NCBI GenBank assembly: GCA_002721825.1 | Contig: PBLS01000021.1 | Location: 1 to 64,000 of the forward strand | Direction: 5' to 3' | From: Magnetovibrio sp. | Lineage (GTDB): Bacteria > Pseudomonadota > Alphaproteobacteria > Rhodospirillales > Casp-alpha2 | DNA: 64,000 nt | Part shown: positions 1 to 9,788 of the stretch, one piece after another | How the letters are laid out: each line of letters opens with the position of its first letter | How positions within the stretch are numbered: the first letter of the stretch is position 1 | Position numbers and translations under genes: made by a program | The notes under the pieces: generated by a model | What the model was told of the DNA's origin: nothing | Seen by the model: the letters and a program-made list of their open reading frames with translations, nothing else | Databases searched by the model: none

Positions 1-1
1 C

Positions 2-934
2 CATTTTGACGGGATCGTGCCAACACTCAAAGCACAAGCTGAAACGTTGGCCGCCCGCGGACAAAAAGTCTCCTATCTTGATGAAGACGAAACCGCTGAT
101 ATCATTGGCTCGAAGTTTTACTGTGGCGCTCTCCTCGATCGCAGCGCTGGCTCGATCAACCCTTTGGCTTATACGCGAGGACTGGCTGACGCTGCCAGAA
201 AGGCCGGTGCTGCAATCTATCAAGAGACCACGGCCACGCGTTTAGTAAAAACCGCCGGAAGCTGGACCGTTTCAACTGTCAGAGGTACCGTCACGGCGCA
301 TTCCATTGTCATCTGCACAAATGCATATTCCGGTAATCTATGGCCCAGATTGGGCGAGAGTATTTTACCAATACGTGGTTACGCGGTAGTCTCGAAACCC
401 CTCGACCACAATTTGAGGGGCAACATCCTCCCCCAAGGCCAATCGCTGACAGACACCCGTCGAACGTGGTCGGGTATTCGTCTTCTCGACGATGGCCGTT
501 TGCATTTAAGCGTCATGGGGCCGTCGTTCAACCCCAACGGAGAGGCGGATATCATTTGGGCAAACAAACGGGTCAAAGACGTGTTTCCAACTTTACCGCC
601 GACAGAGTGGGACGGATCATGGTCCGGCTGGGTCGCCCTCAATATCGCGCAAGAACCTAAACTCCACCAATTGGATGATACAGCATGGGCCGCTGTTGGC
701 TATTCCGGACGGGGGCTGGCATTCGGCACGCTGATGGGCCGAGACATCGCTTTTAGATTGAGCGACCGTGAACGGGAGGCCACATTTCCGACATCACCTC
801 TCCGTCCGATCATCGGACGACACTTTGCTCCGTTCGTTGTGGAGTTGGTCTTAAATTACTACGCCTGGCTCGATGAGCGGGAATTAAACCAGCGCCGGCG
901 AACACTTACCAAACACACTTTGGAAGCGGATTGA
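2..934 (+). CDS. FAD-dependent oxidoreductase (DAO / gamma-glutamylputrescine oxidase-like), 5' partial at window edge
   Basis: Frame is open to the left edge; contains DAO-like segments (AHSIVICTNAYSG, LPIRGYAVVSKPL, VGYSGRGLAFGTLMGRDIAFRL, SPLRPI). Confidence 0.8.
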   Translation, partial: HFDGIVPTLKAQAETLAARGQKVSYLDEDETADIIGSKFYCGALLDRSAGSINPLAYTRGLADAARKAGAAIYQETTATRLVKTAGSWTVSTVRGTVTAHSIVICTNAYSGNLWPRLGESILPIRGYAVVSKPLDHNLRGNILPQGQSLTDTRRTWSGIRLLDDGRLHLSVMGPSFNPNGEADIIWANKRVKDVFPTLPPTEWDGSWSGWVALNIAQEPKLHQLDDTAWAAVGYSGRGLAFGTLMGRDIAFRLSDREREATFPTSPLRPIIGRHFAPFVVELVLNYYAWLDERELNQRRRTLTKHTLEAD

Positions 935-1194
935 ACCAAAAATCACTGTGCGGCTTTACGAATGTATCGTGGGTACAAATGGGCTACCAACATCAACCAC
1001 AGTGTTGAAAACCCGCGCACTGAAATCGGTAGGACGCACAATCATCAGCCCAAATCATGGGCATGCAATTTGACATGCCAAATGTCGACGGTGTACGGCT
1101 GATCACCAATATTTCTACTTAGACTTTGAATTAATTGAATGCTTAACATTGGATAGGGATTTGACGTGTCTTTTCGCCAAGAGAGAGGAGTGGA

Positions 1195-1479
1195 ATGCAA
1201 AATTTAGCGAAATCTTCAGTGCAACACGATAATGGACGGACCCGGGTGACCCTCTGGCGGTTCACACCGAATGCCGCCACAGGTTGGCATATTCATTAAA
1301 TGGATTATGTGATAGTGCCATTAAACACGGGCAAACTTAAACTCGTAGACGAAGAAGGGAATGAAAGTAAAGTGGACCTAACCACCGGTATTTCTTATTT
1401 TCGAAGGAAGGGAATAGCGCATGACGTGATAAATTGTAACGATTACGATTTTTCCTTTTTGGAAGTGGAATTTAAGTAA
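1195..1479 (+). pseudogene. Cupin-domain protein interrupted by an in-frame TAA (1297-1299)
   Basis: Manual translation from ATG 1195: MQNLAKSSVQHDNGRTRVTLWRFTPNAATGWHIH*MDYVIVPLNTGKLKLVDEEGNESKVDLTTGISYFRRKGIAHDVINCNDYDFSFLEVEFK*. One continuous frame with a cupin-like GWHxHxxDYVxVPL motif split by the stop. Confidence 0.75.
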
Positions 1480-1562
1480 ATAGCAAGAAACAATTTGTTA
1501 TATTGTACTCTGTTCATAAAATCTCATATTCTAATTTAACTTTCGTAAAAGGATTTTGTAGC

Positions 1563-2642
1563 GTGCCCCTAAAAACTACGACAATTGGTTCCTACCCTAA
1601 ACCTACCGAGACTCCTGTTGATGATTGGTTCATGGCAAATAAAAGTGATACTGAACGTAGGAAGTCAAAAGGTCTTATCGCGAATTGGAACCCTGGTGAA
1701 TATGAAAAAGCAATAAGTGAAGCGGGCGATAATGCGGAAACATTATTTCTCGCAGCAACCAAGCAAATAATTAATGATCAGGTCACAGCTGGTATTGATG
1801 TGCCAACCGACGGTGAAGTTCGGCGTGAAAACTATATTTGGTATCAATGCCGTAACTTGAACGGTATTAGTTTTGATCAAACGACTCACAAATCTGTCCG
1901 TGACGGGGCATATGAAGCCGACCTTCCAACTATTAACGGAGCAATAAGTTTAAAAGAAACGCGATTAGAATATGACTGGAGAGCAGCCCAACAATTTACT
2001 AAGAATCCTGTCAAAGTCACTTTACCAGGCCCTCTTACAATCGCAGATTCTATTGCCAACAACTTTTATGAAGATCCAAAAAAATTAGGCGTAAAACTAG
2101 CTGAAGCACTGAATAAAGAAGTCCGAGCGTTAGCGGAAGCCGGATGTATTTACATTCAAGTTGATGAACCTGTATTTGCACGCAATCCGGACGAGGCCCT
2201 TGCACATGGATTTGAGGATCTTGAAAGAACGTTTCATGGCGTGCCAAAGGGAGTAGTACCCGTAGTTCACATGTGTTGTGGGTATCCAAATGCTCTCGAT
2301 TCAACAGATTACAAAAAAGCTGATAAAGGCGCTTATTTGAAAATAGCAGAAGCAATAGAAGAGTCCTGTATCCAAGAAGTCTCAATAGAAGATGCTCATC
2401 GACATAACGAGTTATCCCTACTAGAAAATTTTTCAAAAACTAAGGTAATCCTTGGTGTTGTTAATATTTCTAGTAGCCGCCTAGAAACGGTCGATGAAGT
2501 GCGTGATCGATTAATATCGGCCCTTCATCATATCGATAAAGAGCGACTCATATTAGCACCAGATTGTGGTCTTGGTTTTTTCAGTAGGGAACAAGCCATT
2601 TCAAAATTAAAAGTTGTATCTGCAGTAGCGCAATCCATATAA
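1563..2642 (+). CDS. Short MetE-like (cobalamin-independent methionine synthase C-terminal domain) methyltransferase
   Basis: TTTIGSYPKP N-terminus, HMCCGYP and APDCGLGF candidate Zn-site motifs; GTG 1563 fits the family N-terminus better than 1503. Confidence 0.8.
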   Translation: MPLKTTTIGSYPKPTETPVDDWFMANKSDTERRKSKGLIANWNPGEYEKAISEAGDNAETLFLAATKQIINDQVTAGIDVPTDGEVRRENYIWYQCRNLNGISFDQTTHKSVRDGAYEADLPTINGAISLKETRLEYDWRAAQQFTKNPVKVTLPGPLTIADSIANNFYEDPKKLGVKLAEALNKEVRALAEAGCIYIQVDEPVFARNPDEALAHGFEDLERTFHGVPKGVVPVVHMCCGYPNALDSTDYKKADKGAYLKIAEAIEESCIQEVSIEDAHRHNELSLLENFSKTKVILGVVNISSSRLETVDEVRDRLISALHHIDKERLILAPDCGLGFFSREQAISKLKVVSAVAQSI

Positions 2643-2769
2643 AAAACTGATAAACTATTAAATTCTAATAAAATACCCAAGTCCGTAGCCTCGCTATGGT
2701 AGAGTGAATTTGCTCAACAAAAAATGGTAACAATACGTAAGACAGTAGATATTTAATATTGGCTAATTA

Positions 2770-4764
2770 ATGGTTGAGGTGCGTAAAACAATTGCTATCA
2801 CATGGCTAAACTATGATGTGATTGTGGTTGGTTCTGGTGGGGCAGGAGCACACGCGGCTCACGCCGCTGCGAGTTTAGGCTCACAGGTTTTAGTCGTATC
2901 GAAGGACCCAATAGGTGCGTCAGATACGAAAATCTCAGAAGGAATTGCTACCGTACGGGCTTCGGGTGCCGTCGATGACAGCGAGACAGAACTGTCGACC
3001 AACTTGCAAATGGCGGGGGGCGATCTCCCTTTGCGGAGCATCACTAATGCTTTTGCCGCCGATAGCGAACATGCCTACGACCTCTACCGAGTAAATGGGT
3101 TACGCCCGTCTATAGATACGGAAAGAAATAAACCCTTATCGTTGCCACTACCGCTTGGTGGCCATACTAAGCGACGCTCGGTAGGACATGAAAATTGTGG
3201 CGTTGCCTTTAGTCATGCTAACTGGCAGATAATCCTACAGGGGCAGAATATCACGTATATTGAAGATGCTTGGTTCCTGGACTTAGCAGTGCGCAAGTCT
3301 CCAAATAAAAATGAACACGGTCATTCGATTAACGAAGTGGTTGGTGGGCTCATTTACCATGCAGCAAATGGCGAACTGCTCGCAGTCCGGGCTTCAGCCA
3401 TAGTGTTGGCAGCGGGAGGCGTCTCAACTCTTTATTTCCCAAAAACTGATACGATGCGTGGTAATACTGGTGACAGTTATGCAATTGCAGCGCGAGCTGG
3501 TGCAGAATTGGTGGACATGGAGCAATTGCAATTTCTCCCATTCTGCCTTGCCTCTCCACCTTCTTATGAAGGGCTTCTAGCAGGGGAACCTGTAACTGCT
3601 AGTTTTCTCGGCGTACTTAGAGATAAGTCCGGTAAGGTCATTTTAGATGGGGTTTATTTACGCACTCGAGCAGAATGTTCTGCTGCAATTATGCGCGCAG
3701 TGGAGAAGGGAGATGGTACCGAAAATAATGGAGCATTTCTTGATATGACAGCTAATAAAAAAGCTCCACTTTCCGGTGCGTACTTTGAGAAATTTTTGGC
3801 AACATGTCTTCCCTCCGCATATCAAAATGTGCGCCAGGCGCTTAGTAAGAAAGCTGGCCGATGTGAAGAGCCGTGGGAGGTACGCCCAGCCGCACATTAT
3901 ATGATGGGCGGAATACGAGTTGATGCAGACGGAGCAAGCGTAGGAGGACCTAACGGAGATGGAGTTCGTACGAAGGGGATCAAAGGTTTATTTGCCGCAG
4001 GGCAGTCCATGGGAGGTTTGTTTGGAGCTAACCGGCTTGGATCGACTTCGCTAACGGAAGGTGCTGTGTTTGGCGCTCGAGCCGGACGTGCAGCAGCTGC
4101 GTACAGTCGTAACAGTGACACCACACAAAATGTAGATTTAATCTTCAAGCCTTTGATTGCTACACACTCTCAATTTTTTGGGCAAAACGGTACCCTGTCA
4201 GCAACGGCGATACGTCTCGCGCTTCAGGAAGAAAGCTGGAACAAGATAGGTCCGGTCCGTACAGCTAGAAGATTGCAGGAAATGGAAACAAACCTGAAGA
4301 AATGGAGAGCTAAACTCTATAAAATAAAAACATCAAGTTCCACCACATGGAATCAAAGTTTTATAGATTTACAAGAACTCCGGAATATGCTGGATGCAGC
4401 CGGATTAATTTTAGCATCCGCATACGAAAGAACAGACAGCCTAGGTGGGCATGTTCGACTAGACGGCAAACAAATTTCCTCTTTTGCAACTCCTTACTCC
4501 GTAATTGTCAGATCCATCAGTGACGGTACTTACGTAGCTCGACGAGTGATACGACCACGTACGGCATTAAAAAAAATAATTTCCTACAAGATACAAGAAC
4601 AAAAACGACTGCTGATGGCGCGTTGGATACGTCTTTTGCCAAAAGGGATACAGGATAAAATATTGTTAAAACGATATCAGGCAATTATGGGAGAGGATCT
4701 GAAGGCACAAGAAACATTTCCCGGCGCACCAGAAGCGGCTATAGGTGAGCTAACTAAGCCATGA
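2770..4764 (+). CDS. FAD-binding succinate dehydrogenase/fumarate reductase-like flavoprotein
   Basis: GxGxxG dinucleotide motif (VVGSGGAGAHAAHAA), GLFAAGQSMGGLFGANRLGSTSLTEGAVFGARAG typical of the SdhA/FrdA/NadB superfamily. Confidence 0.85.
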   Translation: MVEVRKTIAITWLNYDVIVVGSGGAGAHAAHAAASLGSQVLVVSKDPIGASDTKISEGIATVRASGAVDDSETELSTNLQMAGGDLPLRSITNAFAADSEHAYDLYRVNGLRPSIDTERNKPLSLPLPLGGHTKRRSVGHENCGVAFSHANWQIILQGQNITYIEDAWFLDLAVRKSPNKNEHGHSINEVVGGLIYHAANGELLAVRASAIVLAAGGVSTLYFPKTDTMRGNTGDSYAIAARAGAELVDMEQLQFLPFCLASPPSYEGLLAGEPVTASFLGVLRDKSGKVILDGVYLRTRAECSAAIMRAVEKGDGTENNGAFLDMTANKKAPLSGAYFEKFLATCLPSAYQNVRQALSKKAGRCEEPWEVRPAAHYMMGGIRVDADGASVGGPNGDGVRTKGIKGLFAAGQSMGGLFGANRLGSTSLTEGAVFGARAGRAAAAYSRNSDTTQNVDLIFKPLIATHSQFFGQNGTLSATAIRLALQEESWNKIGPVRTARRLQEMETNLKKWRAKLYKIKTSSSTTWNQSFIDLQELRNMLDAAGLILASAYERTDSLGGHVRLDGKQISSFATPYSVIVRSISDGTYVARRVIRPRTALKKIISYKIQEQKRLLMARWIRLLPKGIQDKILLKRYQAIMGEDLKAQETFPGAPEAAIGELTKP

Positions 4765-5513
4765 CAAACAATAAAAAATCAATCAGGGTTGAAATCGATA
4801 CATATCGCGACGGTGAAAAAACGATTATCGAGTATGTGTTTGAAAAAAGAGAATTAGGAGAGCGTCCCATGGCTCTTGACGTTCTGCTTCAGGCTCAAGC
4901 AAAAAAAATCCCAGACCTTGCATTTCGATTTGGATGTAGAGCACGAAATTGTGGCGTATGTACCATTGATATTAATGGACGACCACGGATCGCCTGCCGA
5001 ACGCGCGTCCGTGAAGGAGATCGTCTTAGTCCAATTGCAACCCTACCTATATTAAGTGACTTAGTAGTACGGCGAGACGGAATTGCCCGGCAACTAAGAA
5101 ACCGTCTACCAACCAATTCCCAAGCAAACGAATTGAATGTTGAAGCCCCAGAAGAATACCATCAACTTACTAAATGCATAGAATGTTATGCCTGTTTAGA
5201 TAACTGCCCAATGCATGCACGTAATTTCACAAGAGGTAAACCCACCGACACAACCAAGCCACCTTCCGATACTCAACAGGGATACCGCTGGGGAAATCCT
5301 TTTACTCTTTTGAAACTGCAACGAGTGCGTATGGACCCATTAACAACGACCACTGTCCGAGAAAGCGCCGTTGACACAGCCATAATGCTGGGCTTGGAAT
5401 CCTGCATCAAATGCCCGGGTTGCAAATGTGGGGTAGGTATTAACCTCAAAGGAGTAGTCATAAAACCACTACTTGAAGCAGCTAATAATAGTGGGCGTAT
5501 TCCACCAGAATAA
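4761..5513 (+). CDS. SdhB/FrdB-like iron-sulfur protein, overlapping the flavoprotein gene by 4 nt
   Basis: 2Fe-2S motif FGCRARNCGVCTIDINGRPRIAC, 4Fe-4S motif CIECYACLDNCP, atypical C-terminal CIKCPGCKCGVG. Confidence 0.85.
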   Translation: MTNNKKSIRVEIDTYRDGEKTIIEYVFEKRELGERPMALDVLLQAQAKKIPDLAFRFGCRARNCGVCTIDINGRPRIACRTRVREGDRLSPIATLPILSDLVVRRDGIARQLRNRLPTNSQANELNVEAPEEYHQLTKCIECYACLDNCPMHARNFTRGKPTDTTKPPSDTQQGYRWGNPFTLLKLQRVRMDPLTTTTVRESAVDTAIMLGLESCIKCPGCKCGVGINLKGVVIKPLLEAANNSGRIPPE

Positions 5514-5732
5514 TACATATAGATCGACAATTTATTTCTAAAAACTTTTAATTAATTATTGATCTTGAATACCGCTATATCCTATCGATACCATTTAAAT
5601 TATCCTTATATTATCGAATATTATTTTGTTATTGATTTAAGACTGTCTGTATAATTTGCTAATGTAGACCTTATTTATACCCATCAGAGTAAGGTTTGTT
5701 TACTATTATCATTCCAGCTTGGCGAGGTTTGT

Positions 5733-6812
5733 ATGAAGGCAAGAACTTTCCTTAGAATGATACGCCGCTCTGTCGGTAATTTTGCTGCAATAAGCCGTGG
5801 TAGATTTCTGAAAAGAACCTATGTTCCTGAGCCAAGAAGTGCCATATCGATTGAAACATCTCAACGTTGTAATTTAGCATGCAGATTTTGTGCGTATCCA
5901 AAACGCGGACCAGGAAAGTTCATGACTTTGGCCACTTTCCAGGAAGCTGTTCAACAAGCGTTACATTATGGTAGTCACGAATTTTGGCTAACCCCAATGC
6001 TCGGCGAAATATTTGCAGATCAAAAATGGAGTGAGAAGTTTCGATACTTGGAAAATGAACTAGGGGTTCAAAAATTTGGGTTTTTCACTAATTTTATTCT
6101 TCCTTCTCCAGGGCAGATTTTGCATCTTTGCGACTACAAGAAACTTTCCTCTCTACACATCAGTATTTATGGCCATGATTTAAATAGCTTTGTTGCTATT
6201 ACGCGTCGACCAAAGGCTCAATACGATCGATTGATTAATAACCTTGAAGCGCTAGGGGATATAATATCGTCCAACAAATTTTCATGTGACATTCACTTCT
6301 CAATGCGAACGTTAGGAGGTATCAGCGCGGCTACTATTCCCAACACACCTCTTGTAGTATTGCTAAAGAAACTAAAAGATATGGGCAATGTAACATTTAT
6401 TGTATCTACTGACTTCGATAATTGGGGAGGTACGGTTACAGAGGAAGATACTAAAGAAATTGCCACAGGATTAATAGATGGTCGCGGTATTTATATGTTT
6501 GGCGCATGCCATCTACTTTTCTCCACTCCTCAGATAAGTGCGAATGGTGATGTGCGCGCCTGCGCTTGCCGGGACGTTGATGGGTCCCTTACTATAGGTA
6601 ATATTTATAGTGAGCCCCTGCGAGAGATCCACTCTTGGTCTAATCCAGTTTTTCGTCGAATTGTAGATGAACAGCAATCTGGACAGTATGGAAAAAATTG
6701 TCGCTCATGCTCAATGTATCGAAGCGTCTATGACCATCGCCCCGCACATAATACACCGCGATGGCCAATCGTTTCATTAGTTGAAGCTAAGAAAGTTCTT
6801 CAGCAAAAATAA
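5733..6812 (+). CDS. Radical SAM / SPASM-domain protein
   Basis: CNLACRFC (CxxxCxxC) near the N-terminus; C-terminal RACACRDVDGSLTIGNIYSEPLREIHS...CRSCSMYRS SPASM-like segment. Confidence 0.85.
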   Translation: MKARTFLRMIRRSVGNFAAISRGRFLKRTYVPEPRSAISIETSQRCNLACRFCAYPKRGPGKFMTLATFQEAVQQALHYGSHEFWLTPMLGEIFADQKWSEKFRYLENELGVQKFGFFTNFILPSPGQILHLCDYKKLSSLHISIYGHDLNSFVAITRRPKAQYDRLINNLEALGDIISSNKFSCDIHFSMRTLGGISAATIPNTPLVVLLKKLKDMGNVTFIVSTDFDNWGGTVTEEDTKEIATGLIDGRGIYMFGACHLLFSTPQISANGDVRACACRDVDGSLTIGNIYSEPLREIHSWSNPVFRRIVDEQQSGQYGKNCRSCSMYRSVYDHRPAHNTPRWPIVSLVEAKKVLQQK

Positions 6813-6909
6813 ACAACTCATTGAGTCTTGCCTGACATCTTTATTACTAACTCAGGGATTCTGCATTATAGGAGATATTTTTTATTAAAAAGTTATTAGG
6901 AACCACTGA

Positions 6910-7677
6910 ATGACGAAACCTGTATGTTTAATAATTGGAGCTGGAGCGGGAATTGGCGGTAATGTTGGAATGCGGTTCGCTCAAGCAGGGTATCACGCGG
7001 TTTTATGCCGTCGGAAGGACCAGGATGGATTAAATAAATTAGTGAACAACATTGAAGACAGAGGGGGTTCAGCTTCCGGATTTCTTTTAAACGCAGTGGA
7101 GAAAGATAGTATAGAAAAAAGAGTAAAAAGTATTGAGAGTTCTCTTGGTCCAATTGAAATCGTAATTTTTAATTTAGGTGCACAAACTGGCAACAGGTCC
7201 CTCCGTGACACGAGCTACAAAACTTTTGAGTTAGGCTGGCGCTTGGCAACATTTGCTTTGTACCGTGTCGCTTCATCTGTTTGCCCGTTGATGGAAACTC
7301 GTGGCCACGGAACAATTTTAGTTACATCTGCAACTGCAGCCATGCGCGGAAATAATGGGCAGCATTCTCATGCTGCTGCGATGGGGGGGAGAAGAATGCT
7401 CTGCCAATCATTAAATGCGGAATTCGCAGTAAAAGGCATACATATTGTTCATGTTGTAATAGATGGTTCAGTAGATGCTCCTGACACTCTCGGCAAAATG
7501 CTTGGACCAGAGGAATTCGAGAAGCTTCGAGAAACGCGAGGTATGGAACATGATGGCTTGCTGCTACCCGTTAAAATTGCTGAAACATTCTATCATTTGT
7601 CCCAACAACACAGATCAGCTTGGACCCATGAAATTGATCTACGATCATTCTCTGAGAAAGCTTGGTGGAATGATTAG
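6910..7677 (+). CDS. Short-chain dehydrogenase/reductase family protein
   Basis: N-terminal IIGAGAGIGGNVGMRFAQAG Rossmann motif; FNLGAQ segment; overall SDR length. Confidence 0.8.
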   Translation: MTKPVCLIIGAGAGIGGNVGMRFAQAGYHAVLCRRKDQDGLNKLVNNIEDRGGSASGFLLNAVEKDSIEKRVKSIESSLGPIEIVIFNLGAQTGNRSLRDTSYKTFELGWRLATFALYRVASSVCPLMETRGHGTILVTSATAAMRGNNGQHSHAAAMGGRRMLCQSLNAEFAVKGIHIVHVVIDGSVDAPDTLGKMLGPEEFEKLRETRGMEHDGLLLPVKIAETFYHLSQQHRSAWTHEIDLRSFSEKAWWND

Positions 7678-7783
7678 TACATAGTATGGATGCTACTACA
7701 GGTTATAAAATTTATCGCTTAACTGTTAGCATCTAACCATTTTATCAAAGGTTTGTTAAATTGTTTGTTTTATCGCCCCAAAC

Positions 7784-8575
7784 TCACCATTGATTACGTA
7801 ATTCCCGTAGCTTGAGAAATACCGTTTCAGGGTCCGGATGCTCCGGTAAGTCCGGAAAAGATTTCTGTAAGTGTCTGATAACTGTAAGACTATGAAGACG
7901 AAAGAAGGTATTGATCTCTTTTTCTTGCGCAAGAGTGGTTATAATAGCTTGGTTCGGATCTTGCGTAGCTACCGCATCAAGCAGTTCCTTAGCATTCTTG
8001 TTATCTGGTTCCCGGTCTAGGGTAAAAGCGAGGTTATTAGCGATATAATCATGTCCCGGATAAACCAATGTATTGTCTGGAAGTTTAGCGAGCTGAGTAG
8101 CAAATGTATCAAACAGCTCTTTCGGATGACCTCCATTGTGACAATTCCCGGCTCCCGCATTAAATAGCGTATCACCACAAAATAAGGCGGGCTGTTCAGT
8201 TCGACTTAAGACGCATATATGACTCATCGTATGCCCGGGTGTATCAAGACACTCTAAATCGATCGTATTCCCAACTTTTATAAGATCACCTGCTTCAAGA
8301 CCTAAATCCATATTTGGAATTCGATCTTTTGCGTTTCTATGAGCTAAAATTTTGGCACCAGTTGCATTAACTACTGGTCCATTACCACCAATGTGGTCAC
8401 CATGCTCATGAGTATTCAAGATTTGCGTTATAGTCCAACCTTTAGACTTAGAAGCGGCCAAACATTTTTCATGGTCTAATGGATCAATTGCTATGGCTTC
8501 TCCAGTTTCAGAGCAGGCCACAATATAGTTAAAATTACGATATGCGTTGCCGGTCCATATTTGCTCAACGATCAT
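7784..8575 (-). CDS. gloB: Hydroxyacylglutathione hydrolase (glyoxalase II)
   Basis: THEHGDHIGG metallo-beta-lactamase motif, CGDTLFNAGAGNC, YPGHDY. Confidence 0.85.
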   Translation of the reverse strand: MIVEQIWTGNAYRNFNYIVACSETGEAIAIDPLDHEKCLAASKSKGWTITQILNTHEHGDHIGGNGPVVNATGAKILAHRNAKDRIPNMDLGLEAGDLIKVGNTIDLECLDTPGHTMSHICVLSRTEQPALFCGDTLFNAGAGNCHNGGHPKELFDTFATQLAKLPDNTLVYPGHDYIANNLAFTLDREPDNKNAKELLDAVATQDPNQAIITTLAQEKEINTFFRLHSLTVIRHLQKSFPDLPEHPDPETVFLKLRELRNQW

Positions 8576-8854
8576 AAAGTGACCTCCTCTATTCCTAAGC
8601 TGCGTATCCGCAGAAAATCCACAAAGGATTTCAACTTCAAAATACTCCGCTGAAACTCAATCAACAAGCATTGGCCCATACGTTAACTCAAAATTTTTAA
8701 CAAAATTTTAGTCAGATACGTGTATTACTAATATGTGAATTACTAATTTTAGGTCCCTTTATGGTTGCCTCGCCCGATAAGGTAGGGCAGGGTGGCGCCC
8801 GGATTGAGATCCCGAAATAGATCATTTATTAAAATAGTGGCATAGGGTTAGATC

Positions 8855-9220
8855 TTGCAGGTGCTACTCGTCGAATATCTGCCAATTTTGGTTTTCTTGG
8901 GTATTGCTACTCTGATTGCGGGAGCAGCGGTAGTAGGGTCAATTATAGTTGCACCGCAAAGACCCGATGTTGAAAAAAATTCGGCCTACGAGTGTGGCTT
9001 TGAAGCGCTGTCCGATTCTCGGAATAAGTTTGATGTGCGTTTTTATTTGGTTGCAATTCTTTTTATTATTTTTGACCTTGAGGTAGCATTTCTATTTCCA
9101 TGGGCCGTTAGTCTTGGCGAAATTGGGGTCTTTGGCTTCTGGTCAATGATGATTTTTCTGGGTATTTTAACAGTTGGTTTTATCTATGAGTGGCGTAAAG
9201 GAGCGCTCGAATGGGAGTAA
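8855..9220 (+). CDS. nuoA: NADH-quinone oxidoreductase subunit A
   Basis: [40 protein letters not shown]. Confidence 0.97.
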   Translation: MQVLLVEYLPILVFLGIATLIAGAAVVGSIIVAPQRPDVEKNSAYECGFEALSDSRNKFDVRFYLVAILFIIFDLEVAFLFPWAVSLGEIGVFGFWSMMIFLGILTVGFIYEWRKGALEWE

Positions 9221-9756
9221 CGTCTCAACATTCAAAAAACGACCGGATTCCAGACCCGGATCAGGAGCTCCTGATGCGACAAATCACCGGTGAAATACAG
9301 GATAAAGGGTTCGTCATCGCAAACATTGACAAACTAGTTAATTGGGCTCGGACAGGATCGCTCTGGCCAATGACATTTGGTCTCGCATGTTGCGCCGTTG
9401 AAATGATGCACGCGTATTGTAGCCGTTATGACCTTGACCGGTTTGGCGTCGTCCCACGACCGAGCCCGCGACAATCTGATGTTATAATTGTTGCTGGCAC
9501 TCTAACTAACAAAATGGCACCTGCATTTCGTAAAGTCTATGACCAAATGGCCGAGCCACGCTACGTTATATCCATGGGTTCGTGCGCGAACGGTGGAGGC
9601 TATTATCATTATTCTTATTCGGTAGTGCGTGGCTGTGATCGTATAGTGCCCGTTGATATATACGTGCCCGGGTGTCCGCCAACTGCGGAAGCACTGGTCT
9701 ATGGTATTTTGCAATTACAGAAGAAGATTCAACGAACCGGTACTTTGTCGCGGTAG
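9211..9756 (+). CDS. nuoB: NADH-quinone oxidoreductase subunit B
   Basis: [35 protein letters not shown]. Confidence 0.97.
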   Translation: MGVTSQHSKNDRIPDPDQELLMRQITGEIQDKGFVIANIDKLVNWARTGSLWPMTFGLACCAVEMMHAYCSRYDLDRFGVVPRPSPRQSDVIIVAGTLTNKMAPAFRKVYDQMAEPRYVISMGSCANGGGYYHYSYSVVRGCDRIVPVDIYVPGCPPTAEALVYGILQLQKKIQRTGTLSR

Positions 9757-9788
9757 CTTCCTATAGTGAGGATTAAAATAACTTTGTA

